A DNA stretch of 23,673 nt from Schlegelella_A sp038225015. GTDB lineage: Bacteria > Pseudomonadota > Gammaproteobacteria > Burkholderiales > Burkholderiaceae_C. The stretch lies in contig JBBRFB010000033.1 in NCBI GenBank assembly GCA_038225015.1, forward strand, positions 1 through 23,673, read 5' to 3'. The translations under genes and the position numbers were made by a program. Of the stretch, positions 1 to 7,531 are shown in pieces. Below the pieces are notes generated by a model. That model was not told where the DNA came from. It worked only from the letters and a program-made list of their open reading frames with translations, and searched no databases. Numbering within the stretch: the first letter of the stretch is position 1; each line of letters opens with the position of its first letter.

Positions 1-1029
<1,029 letters not shown>

Positions 1030-1079
1030 ACCCGTCTGCGGCACGTACATTTGCCATCAACCCCTCAGGAGAAACCGCC

Positions 1080-2603
1080 ATGACACTTTCCGCACGACGC
1101 CTCGGACTCGCCTGCGCCGCGGCCGTCCTCGCACTGGCCGCCTTGCCGGCACTGGCGCAAACCTTGCGCATCGGCCTCGCCGAGGACCCCGACGTGCTCG
1201 ACCCGACGCTGGCCCGCACCTTCGTCGGCCGCGTCGTCTTCGCCGCCCTCTGCGACAAGCTGCTCGACATCGACGAGAAGCTTCAGATCGTGCCGCAGCT
1301 CGCCACCGCCTGGGAGTGGTCGGCCGACAGCAAGACGCTGACGATGAAGCTGCGCCAGGGCGTCACCTTCCACGACGGCGAGCCGTTCGATGCCGCCGCC
1401 GTGAAGTTCAACATCGAGCGGCACAAGACGATGGCCGGCTCGAACCGGCGCGGCGAGCTCGCCCCGGTGACCAGCGTCGAGATCATCGACCCGACCACCG
1501 TGCGCCTGACTCTCTCGGCGCCGTTCTCGCCCCTGCTCGCCCAGCTCGCCGATCGCGCCGGCATGATGGTCTCGCCGAAGGCAGCGCAGGCCGAGGGCGA
1601 CAAGTTCGGTGCCCATCCGGTCTGCTCGGGCCCGTTCAAGTTCGTCGAACGCGTCGCCCAGGACCGCATCGTCCTGGAGAAGTACGCGCAGTACTGGAAC
1701 AAGGACGCGATCCACTTCGACAAGGTGACCTACACGCCGATTCCCGATGCGACGGTGCGCCTGGCCAACCTGAAGTCGGGCCAGCTCGACTTCATCGAGC
1801 GGGTCGCTCCGAGCGACATGGACAAGCTGAAGGCCGACAAGAAGCTGAAGACCTCGCGCATCACCGAGATCGGCTACCAGGGCATCACCATCAACATCGG
1901 CAAGAGCGACAGGGCCAAGCAGACGGCCCTCGGCCGTGACGCCCGGGTGCGCGAGGCCTTCGAGCTGTCGCTCGACCGACAGGGTCTGGCGCAGGTGGTG
2001 ATGGACAACGAGGCCACGGTCGGCAACCAATGGGTCGCCCCGAGCAACCCCTACTACGCGAAGAACATGCCGGTGCCCAAGCGCGACATCGCCCGCGCGA
2101 AGGCGCTCCTGAAGGAGGCTGGCGAGCCGCATCCGAGCTTCACGCTGGTGACGACGACGGCCTCCGACGCACAGCGCCTGGCGATCGTCGTCCAGTCGAT
2201 GACGCGCGAGGCCGGATTCGACGTGAAGATCCAGGCGACCGAGTTCGCGACCTCGCTCAACATGGCCGACAAGGGGGACTTCGAGGCCTACGTGCTGGCC
2301 TGGAGCGGCCGGGCCGACCCCGACGGCAATCTCTACAGTTTTGATGCCTGCAAGCAGCCGCTCAACTACGCCGGCTACTGCGATCCCGAGACCGACGCGC
2401 TCCTCAAGCAGTCGCGCGCGCTGCGCGAGCCGGCCGAGCGCAAGAAGGTCTACGAGCAGATCGCAGCCCGGGTGCTGAAGGAGCGGCCGGTCATCTATCT
2501 GTACCACCGCAACTGGCTCTGGGCCTACAACGCCAAGCTCGGCGGCGTGCGCAACATTCCCGACGGGCTGCTCCGCATCACCGGCGTGAAGATGGCGCCC
2601 TGA
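1080..2603 (+). CDS. Periplasmic substrate-binding protein of a peptide/opine/nickel-type ABC transporter (SBP family 5)
   Basis: This 507-residue protein is the extracytoplasmic receptor of the importer. The ATG at 1080 is preceded by AGGAG at 1067-1071 (8-base spacing) and opens a signal peptide: Arg residues, a hydrophobic Ala/Leu core and an ALA cleavage site before Gln at about residue 25. There is no lipobox. The mature part begins with the family-typical LRIGLAEDPDVLDP and contains the GVTFHDGEPFDAAAVKFN block and a CSGPFKF block. Length is normal for the family. It lies between the ATPase and the permeases and is followed by a strong hairpin, as is common for binding proteins made in excess. 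Family 5 members bind di- or oligopeptides, glutathione, opines or nickel; nothing visible decides between them. An upstream in-frame extension from 852 is rejected because it overlaps the ATPase gene and lacks the signal peptide at its N-terminus. Confidence 0.95.
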   Translation: MTLSARRLGLACAAAVLALAALPALAQTLRIGLAEDPDVLDPTLARTFVGRVVFAALCDKLLDIDEKLQIVPQLATAWEWSADSKTLTMKLRQGVTFHDGEPFDAAAVKFNIERHKTMAGSNRRGELAPVTSVEIIDPTTVRLTLSAPFSPLLAQLADRAGMMVSPKAAQAEGDKFGAHPVCSGPFKFVERVAQDRIVLEKYAQYWNKDAIHFDKVTYTPIPDATVRLANLKSGQLDFIERVAPSDMDKLKADKKLKTSRITEIGYQGITINIGKSDRAKQTALGRDARVREAFELSLDRQGLAQVVMDNEATVGNQWVAPSNPYYAKNMPVPKRDIARAKALLKEAGEPHPSFTLVTTTASDAQRLAIVVQSMTREAGFDVKIQATEFATSLNMADKGDFEAYVLAWSGRADPDGNLYSFDACKQPLNYAGYCDPETDALLKQSRALREPAERKKVYEQIAARVLKERPVIYLYHRNWLWAYNAKLGGVRNIPDGLLRITGVKMAP

Positions 2604-2619
2604 TGACGGCCCGGCGTGA

Positions 2620-2636
2620 CGGCGGCCGGGCCGCCG
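2620..2636 (+). promoter_or_regulatory. GC-rich intercistronic hairpin between binding-protein and permease genes
   Basis: CGGCGGC at 2620-2626 pairs with GCCGCCG at 2630-2636 around a 3-base loop, giving a 7-bp all-GC stem. It starts 16 bases after the binding-protein stop and has no T-run, so it is not a standard terminator. Hairpins here are known in binding-protein transporter operons, where they protect the upstream mRNA or attenuate reading into the permeases. That role is inference. Confidence 0.5.
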
Positions 2637-2678
2637 CCGGCACCAGCCGTCCTGTCTCGATCGACTGAGGCCGCGCCG

Positions 2679-3620
2679 GTGCTCGACTTCCTCGTCAAGC
2701 GGATCGCGACCATCGTGCCGACGCTGGTCTTCGTGTCGATGCTGATCTTCGGCCTGCAGCAGCTTCTGCCGGGCGATCCGGCCAAGGTGCTGGCCGGCGA
2801 GGAGCAGGACCCGACCGTCATCGCCTACCTGCACAAGAAGCTGCACCTCGACGAGCCGCTGCCGATGCGCTACGCGTACTGGATCGGCGGCGTCGCACGC
2901 GGCGACCTCGGCGACTCCATCCGCAGCCAGCAGCCGGTGCTGACCCTGATCGCGCAGAAGCTGCCGGTGACGGTCGAGCTGGCGCTCCTGGCCATGACCA
3001 TCGCCCTGGTGATCGGCATTCCCGCCGGCGTCGTCTCGGCCGTCGGCCGCGGCACGGCGTGGGACTACGCCGCCAACGTCTTCGCGCTCTGGGGCCTGTC
3101 GACGCCGAACTTCTGGCTCGGCATCCTGATGATCCTGCTCTTTTCGGTGCAGCTCGGTTGGCTCCCCGCGTCGGGCTACGTCAGCCCGTTCGAGGATCTG
3201 GGCGCCAACCTCGCCGCCATGATCATGCCCGCCTTCGTGCTCGGCAATGGCATCGCCGCCGTGTTGATGCGGCACACCCGCAGCGCCATGCTGCAGGTGC
3301 TCTCGGCCGACTACGTCCGCACTGCCCGCGCCAAGGGCCTGCGCGAGCGCACGGTGGTGCTCAAGCACGCGCTGCGCAACGCGCTCACGCCCATCATCAC
3401 GCTCGGCGCGCTCGAGCTCGGCACGCTGCTCTCGGGCGCCGTGCTCACCGAGCAGGTCTTCACGATCCCCGGCTTCGGCAAGCTCATCATCGATTCGGTC
3501 TTCAACCGCGACTACGCCGTGGTGCAGGGCGTGGTCCTGGTCACTGCCAGCGCCTACATCGTGCTCAACCTGATCGCCGATCTGGCGTACTTCGCCGCCA
3601 ATCCGCGGCTGCGCGGCTAG
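2679..3620 (+). CDS. ABC transporter permease, DppB/OppB-like
   Basis: This inner-membrane subunit forms one half of the transport channel. The chosen start is GTG at 2679, with GAGG at 2667-2670 eight bases upstream; it gives 313 residues and begins with the conserved (M)LDFLVKRIATIVPTL first membrane segment. An earlier GTG at 2616 would add a Pro/Ala-rich stretch encoded by the GC hairpin and is unlikely. The protein has the QLLPGDPA block after the first segment, about six hydrophobic segments, and the cytoplasmic coupling loop YVRTARAKGL near residue 210, which contacts the ATPase. It ends 15 bases before the partner permease. Confidence 0.93.
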   Translation: MLDFLVKRIATIVPTLVFVSMLIFGLQQLLPGDPAKVLAGEEQDPTVIAYLHKKLHLDEPLPMRYAYWIGGVARGDLGDSIRSQQPVLTLIAQKLPVTVELALLAMTIALVIGIPAGVVSAVGRGTAWDYAANVFALWGLSTPNFWLGILMILLFSVQLGWLPASGYVSPFEDLGANLAAMIMPAFVLGNGIAAVLMRHTRSAMLQVLSADYVRTARAKGLRERTVVLKHALRNALTPIITLGALELGTLLSGAVLTEQVFTIPGFGKLIIDSVFNRDYAVVQGVVLVTASAYIVLNLIADLAYFAANPRLRG

Positions 3621-3635
3621 CAGGGAAACCGAGCC

Positions 3636-4520
3636 GTGTCCGCCGTCCTGCCCGTTCCTTCGCTGCAACGCCGCGGCGCCGAGGCCGGGCCCTGGCAGCG
3701 CGCCGGCCGGCGACTGCTGCGCCGGCGCGGCGCCGTCGCCGGGCTCGTCGTCGTGACCCTGTTCATCGCCCTGGCGCTGTTCGTGCCCTGGCTCGGCCTC
3801 GACGACCCGATCGCCACCAGCTGGAGCGCGATTCGCCAGGCACCGAGCGCGGCGCACTGGTTCGGCACCGACGAGATCGGACGCGACGTGCTCGCGCGCG
3901 TCGCCTGGGGCACACGCGCCTCGCTGCTCGCCGGAGTCGTCTCCGTCTCGATCTCGCTCGCCCTCGGCGTGCCCATCGGCTTGGCGGCCGGGTTTTTCGG
4001 CGGCTTCGTCGACGCGCTGATCTCGCGCATCACCGACGCCTTCCTGGCCTGCCCGTTCCTGATCCTGGCCATTGCGCTGGCCGCCTTCCTCGGCCCGAGC
4101 CTCAGCAACGCCATGATCGCGATCGGCATTTCGGCAACGCCGATCTTCGTCCGTCTGACGCGGGCCTCGGTGCTCAACGTGCGTGTCGAAGACTACATCG
4201 AGGCGGCGCGCGCGGTGGGCAACCCGCCGCTGCGCATCGCCCTGCGTCACATCCTGCCCAACGTGACCTCGCCGCTGATCGTGCAGGCGACGCTCGCCAT
4301 CGCCTCGGCCGTCATCGCCGAGGCCAGCCTGTCGTTTCTCGGCCTCGGCCAGCAGCCGCCGGCGCCGAGCTGGGGCAGCATGCTGAACTCGGCGAAGAAC
4401 TACGTCGACAACGCCCCCTGGATGGCGATCTGGCCGGGGCTGGCGATCTTCCTGCTCGTGCTGTCGTTCAACCTGCTCGGCGACGGCCTGCGCGACGCCC
4501 TCGATCCGCGCCAACGCTAG
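3636..4520 (+). CDS. ABC transporter permease, DppC/OppC-like
   Basis: This is the second permease of the heterodimeric channel, 294 residues. The GTG start at 3636 has AGGG at 3622-3625, a slightly long spacing. The N-terminus is a basic cytoplasmic stretch, followed by a first membrane segment (AGLVVVTLFIALALFVPWL) and the family-typical HWFGTDEIGRDVLARVAWGT block near residues 70-90. The coupling loop appears as DYIEAARAVGNPPLRI, and the C-terminus carries the SFLGLGQQPPAPSWGSML motif and NLLGDGLRDALDPR, both hallmarks of DppC-type permeases. It completes the ATPase, binding protein and two-permease set. Confidence 0.94.
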   Translation: MSAVLPVPSLQRRGAEAGPWQRAGRRLLRRRGAVAGLVVVTLFIALALFVPWLGLDDPIATSWSAIRQAPSAAHWFGTDEIGRDVLARVAWGTRASLLAGVVSVSISLALGVPIGLAAGFFGGFVDALISRITDAFLACPFLILAIALAAFLGPSLSNAMIAIGISATPIFVRLTRASVLNVRVEDYIEAARAVGNPPLRIALRHILPNVTSPLIVQATLAIASAVIAEASLSFLGLGQQPPAPSWGSMLNSAKNYVDNAPWMAIWPGLAIFLLVLSFNLLGDGLRDALDPRQR

Positions 4521-4530
4521 AGCGCTTGCC

Positions 4531-4737
4531 GTGGCCTCGGACAGACCGCGCCTTCGGGTCGGACAGCCGATCGACCCCGAGCAGTTCGATGCGCTGAGCG
4601 ACGAGCAGCTCGCCCGTCTCGTGCCTCGCACCTACCGCGAGTTCTTTCCCGGCAAGGACTTCTGCGCCGACGGTGCCTTCTACCTGCACGACGGCAACGC
4701 CTGGAGCTTCTACAAGGGCGGCTTCGTCGACGACTGA
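4531..4737 (+). CDS. Small protein of unknown function at the end of the ABC operon (68 aa)
   Basis: I do not recognise this family. The frame begins with GTG at 4531, 10 bases after the permease stop, with only a weak GAG ribosome-binding element, so translation may depend on the upstream gene. Codons are strongly G/C-ending, as in the neighbouring genes, which supports real coding. The protein is acidic, with no signal peptide or membrane segment. It has one Cys and an aromatic, Gly/Asp-rich C-terminus (FYLHDGNAWSFYKGGFVDD). A small globular accessory protein is possible, but no function can be assigned. Its last 28 bases overlap the 3' end of the convergent methyltransferase gene. Confidence 0.65.
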   Translation: MASDRPRLRVGQPIDPEQFDALSDEQLARLVPRTYREFFPGKDFCADGAFYLHDGNAWSFYKGGFVDD

Positions 4738-5366
4738 TCGTGCGGGCGCCGCCAGACGCTGGCGAGCCACGGCTGCTGCTCGCGCGGCAATCCCTCGGGC
4801 CGGAAGTAGTGCTCGAGCTCGACGAAGCCGGCCGCGCCGAGGTAGGACTGCCAGGCTGCGAGGTCGTGGAAAGCGCCGTAGCGACCGCCGTGCCAGCCTT
4901 CCTGCCCCTCGCCGCGCGGGTTCGACGCGAACAGCACGCCGCCCGGCTTCAGCGTCGCCCTGAGCTCGCGGAGCACCCGCGGCAGCTCGGCCGTCGGCAC
5001 ATGGAACAGCACCGCATTGGCGAAGACGCCGTCGAAGCGCGCTGCCGGCAGATCGAGTGCGAACAGGTCCTGCTGCCAGACTTCGCAGCCGCTGTGCTGG
5101 CGCGCCATCGCCGCGAACTGCGCCGAGCCCTCCAGCCCGACCGGCAGGTGGCCGAGCTCGGTGAAACGCTTCAGGTCGCGACCGGGGCCGCAGCCGAGGT
5201 CGAGCAGGGCGAACGGCGGCGTGCCCTGCACGTGGCGCAGCAGCGCCGCGATGTTCTGGCTGACGTCGTGGTCGCGCGTGCCTTGCCAGAACGCCTCGGC
5301 GCGCTCGTCGTAGTGCGCCAGCGTGCCGGCAGCGATGCGGTCGAGTTCGTCGCGGGCGAGTGGCAT
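4710..5366 (-). CDS. Class I SAM-dependent methyltransferase
   Basis: This 218-residue cytosolic protein has a Rossmann-type SAM-binding fold. Motif I is LDLGCGPGRD at residues 55-64, an acidic strand end follows (VGLEGS), then the QQDLFALDLP segment (motif II region) and LRATLKPGGVLFASNP (post-motif III). The N-terminus (LAHYDERAEAFWQGTRDHDVSQN) and the C-terminal LPREQQPWLASVWRR look like those of a conserved proteobacterial group of small methyltransferases whose substrate I do not know. The ATG at 5366 lies 43 bases after the stop of the dioxygenase gene on the same strand, so it is probably the third gene of the methionine synthase/dioxygenase operon. If so, its cofactor is made from the product of the first gene. 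It converges with, and overlaps by 28 bases, the small protein gene on the + strand. Confidence 0.88.
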   Translation of the reverse strand: MPLARDELDRIAAGTLAHYDERAEAFWQGTRDHDVSQNIAALLRHVQGTPPFALLDLGCGPGRDLKRFTELGHLPVGLEGSAQFAAMARQHSGCEVWQQDLFALDLPAARFDGVFANAVLFHVPTAELPRVLRELRATLKPGGVLFASNPRGEGQEGWHGGRYGAFHDLAAWQSYLGAAGFVELEHYFRPEGLPREQQPWLASVWRRPHDQSSTKPPL

Positions 5367-5409
5367 GGCGCGATGATGCCTCGGACGGCCTTCAGCGCCG
5401 GCCGAGGGG

Positions 5410-6165
5410 TCAGGTGGCGGCCGGACCCTGGAAGCCGCCGCCGCGCAGCGTCAGCACCAGCGTGTCGCGGTAGCCGTAGCCTTCGAGCGGCTGGATCGGC
5501 GTGCTCTCGTGGATGACCCGGCTGTCGTCGAGGAAGAGGCAGCTCCACGGCTCCTGCAGCGTGAAGCGCAGGCCGGTCGGGCCGGCCGCATCGAAGACGC
5601 GGGTTTCGCCGCCCTTGATGCCGGCCCGGCCGACGAGGGCGACGGCGACCAGGTCGACGCCGTCGCGGTGCGCGCCTTCGGGTGTCGGCCGGCCGATGCC
5701 GTCGGTGGTGTCGATCCGGAACTGGTGCGCCTCGGCGTACCAGCGCCGGCCGCCGCGCAGCGCGCTGGCCAGCCCGCCCATCGCGCGCAGGAGTCGCTGC
5801 CAGGCGGCGCTACCGACGATCGCTGCGTCGATCGGCTCGAACCAGCGCTCGAGGCCGCCGTGCAGCGCGTTGTATTCGACCGGCTGCCAGTGCGCCCGCT
5901 GCGGCACCGGCTCGACCCGTTCGCCCTCGACGATGAAGGAGGCGTGGCGGCGCCGACGGTAGCGGCCGCCGTCGCGCAGGTAGGTGTCGGGCGGCAGGTC
6001 GTCCCAGCTCGCACGCCAGGCATCGAGCTCCGGCAGTGGGCTTGCCGCGAAGGTCGCGAACCCGCCCGGGTCGACGACGGCGTGGCCCTCGGCGGCGAGC
6101 GCCTGCGCCAGCCACACTGCCGGCGTGACCGGTGCGGCGAAGGGCGCGGCGGCAGCAGTCGTCAC
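5410..6165 (-). CDS. 2-oxoglutarate/Fe(II)-dependent dioxygenase, IDO-like family (2OG-Fe_Oxy_2)
   Basis: This protein of about 251 residues is a cupin-fold iron dioxygenase. The HxD iron motif is visible as GAHRDGVDLV (His166, Asp168). The distal iron His is in SRVIHESTPI (His219), and a likely 2-oxoglutarate-binding Arg is in GYRDTLVLTL (Arg233). The PTPEGAHRDGVDLV, KGGET and RDTLVLT blocks match the family of Bacillus L-isoleucine dioxygenase. Characterised members hydroxylate free aliphatic L-amino acids, and some oxidise L-methionine to the sulfoxide. The start is GTG at 6165, whose GTGA overlaps the stop of the methionine synthase gene by 4 bases, implying translational coupling. A longer in-frame extension through the synthase region is an out-of-frame shadow and is rejected. 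The substrate is unknown; a free amino acid, possibly methionine or a related compound, is inference from family and context. Confidence 0.87.
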   Translation of the reverse strand: MTTAAAAPFAAPVTPAVWLAQALAAEGHAVVDPGGFATFAASPLPELDAWRASWDDLPPDTYLRDGGRYRRRRHASFIVEGERVEPVPQRAHWQPVEYNALHGGLERWFEPIDAAIVGSAAWQRLLRAMGGLASALRGGRRWYAEAHQFRIDTTDGIGRPTPEGAHRDGVDLVAVALVGRAGIKGGETRVFDAAGPTGLRFTLQEPWSCLFLDDSRVIHESTPIQPLEGYGYRDTLVLTLRGGGFQGPAAT

Positions 6166-7193
6166 GCGAACCGCTGGCGCGCCAGCGCCGCGCCCTGCGC
6201 CAGCGCCGCGAGCTTGGCCTCGGCCACCTCTCGCCGCATCGGCGCCAGGCCACAGTTGGTGCAGGCGATGAAGCGCTCCTTCGGCACGAACTGCAGCGCC
6301 CGGCCGATCGTGTCGGCGATTTCCTCGGGCGTTTCGATCCGGTCGGAGGCGACGTCGATGACGCCGACCATCACGTCCTTGCCGTCGAGCAGGCGCATGA
6401 GCTCGGGCGGCACGTGCGAGTGGATGCATTCGAGCGAGACCTGGTCGATTCGGCTCTTCGCCAGCGCCGGCAGGATCTGCTCGTACTGCCGCCATTCGTC
6501 GCCGAGCCCCGCCTTCCAGTCGATGTTGGCCTGGATGCCGTAGCCGTAGCAGATGTGCACCGCGGTCTTGCAGGTCAGTCCCTCGGCAACGCGCTCGAGC
6601 GCGGCGACGCCCCATTCGGCCGCATCGGCCATGTAGACGTTGAAGGCGGGCTCGTCGAACTGGATGATGTCGACACCGTCGGCCTCGAGGGCGCGCGCCT
6701 CCTGGTTGAGCAGCTCGGCGAAGGCGAACGCCATCTTGCGGCGACCTTCGGCGCCTTCGCCGTAGTAGCGGTCGGCGACGGTGTCGACGATCGTCATCGG
6801 CCCCGGCAGCGTGAACTTCAGCCGCCGCGTCGTGTGCGCCCGGGCCAGGCGTGCCTCCGTGGCGTGCACGCGTCCGGCGAGCCGGAGCGGCCCCACCACC
6901 TGCGGCACCATGGCGTCGTAGCGGTTGTCGCGAATGCCCATCTTCACCTTGTGCTCGAAGTCGATGCCTTCCACGCGGGCGAGGAAGCCGTGCACGAAGT
7001 GCTGGCGCGACTGCTCGCCGTCGCCGACGACGTCGAGGCCGGCGTCTTCCTACACCTTCAGCCAGAGCAGCGTCGCATCGGCCTTCAGGCGGTCGAGCTC
7101 GGCGCCCTCGGCGCGCCACTCGGGCCAGAGCTTCTCGGTCTCGGCGAGCCACGAGGGCTTGGGCAGGCTGCCGGCGCTGGCGGTGGGAAACAT
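6162..7193 (-). pseudogene. Short MetE-type methionine synthase (catalytic domain only, MesD-like) interrupted by an in-frame amber codon
   Basis: Read from ATG at 7193 the gene has 344 codons including the stop, the usual length for the short proteobacterial methionine synthases that consist only of the MetE catalytic domain. The N-terminus (FPTASAGSLPKPSWLAE) and DGEQSRQHF, LPGPMTIVDT and VDIIQFDEPAFN blocks are typical. The zinc/homocysteine ligands are all present: His213 and Cys215 (AVHICYGYG), Glu255 (VSLEC) and Cys314 (TNCG). Codon 48 (7052-7050) is TAG, in LWLKV*EDAGLD, where relatives usually have Gln; CAG to TAG is one transition. Codon choice and frame are intact on both sides. The next possible start, GTG at 6995, has no convincing ribosome-binding site and would lose 66 residues. 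So this is a recent null allele, a suppressed stop or a sequence error. It is the first gene of the dioxygenase/methyltransferase operon, with AGGA 9 bases before the ATG. The MesD assignment is by eye from memory. Confidence 0.85.
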
Positions 7194-7305
7194 GACGGGT
7201 CGTCCTTCGAGAGTCATCCGGCATGCGGCCGTCGCGATTCGACACTGTCGGCGCGTGAGAGCCGAGGTCGCGCCACGCCGAGCCCTGCTCGCCGCTGCCT
7301 GCTGT

Positions 7306-7531
7306 CAAGGCATCGAGGCCCTCGACTTGCTGCGTGGCGTCGCCCGCGTCGGCATCTTCATTATCAACATGGCCCGCCGCACGCACTCCCTGTCCGCCCC
7401 GGAGGACGCTCGCGTCGCGCAGGGCGATCCTCGTGCCGCCGGGCGCCTGCTGGCTGGCGCGCCTTCGCTACGGTCCGCTCGAGGTGGTCTGGCGCCGGAT
7501 CATGTACGGCGCGCTGACGCGCCAGAACCAG
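7306..7531 (+). pseudogene. Internally deleted relic of a DUF418 (YeiB-type) membrane-protein gene
   Basis: The bases between the methionine synthase start and the flavin monooxygenase stop hold two fragments on the + strand that look like opposite ends of one family. At 7306-7371, frame 1 encodes IEALDLLRGVARVGIFIIN, matching the first membrane helix of DUF418 proteins (typically ...LDLLRGVALLGIF...N). At 7448-7531, frame 2 encodes WLARLRYGPLEVVWRRIMYG, matching the conserved DUF418 C-terminus (W..RFRFGPLEWLWR.LTYG). The family is normally about 380-420 residues. Here the two ends are under 80 bases apart and in different frames, so roughly 0.9 kb of the gene is missing and a frame is shifted. 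The 7372-7447 stretch matches nothing I recognise. The 3' fragment overlaps the end of the flavin monooxygenase gene on the other strand. Identification is from remembered family motifs. Confidence 0.6.

Noticed and set aside
2616..2678. An earlier GTG start at 2616 for the DppB-like permease.
   Set aside because: It would encode a Pro/Ala-rich leader from the GC hairpin; GTG at 2679 has a GAGG site and gives the normal family N-terminus.
1065..4631. A very long open frame on the - strand (1188 codons) opposite the ABC transporter operon.
   Set aside because: It is antisense to three clearly identified genes, and its translation is low-complexity Arg/Gly/Asp/His-rich sequence without any family motif. 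Such frames are usual in high-GC DNA.
7194..7305. A SAM, SAH or cobalamin riboswitch in the leader of the methionine synthase gene.
   Set aside because: I looked for conserved cores and a terminator or ribosome-binding-site sequestering stem and saw none; only a 5-bp CGAGC/GCTCG stem is present. A covariance-model search would decide.
5410..7386. A 658-codon - strand frame reading through the synthase region into the dioxygenase, suggesting a fusion.
   Set aside because: The N-terminal 400 codons are out of frame with the conserved synthase sequence and low-complexity. The real dioxygenase starts at GTG 6165, overlapping the synthase stop.
6132..7517. A 461-codon + strand frame opposite the synthase gene.
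   Set aside because: Antisense shadow with no motif. The DUF418-like fragments lie in this area but in other frames (frames 1 and 2).
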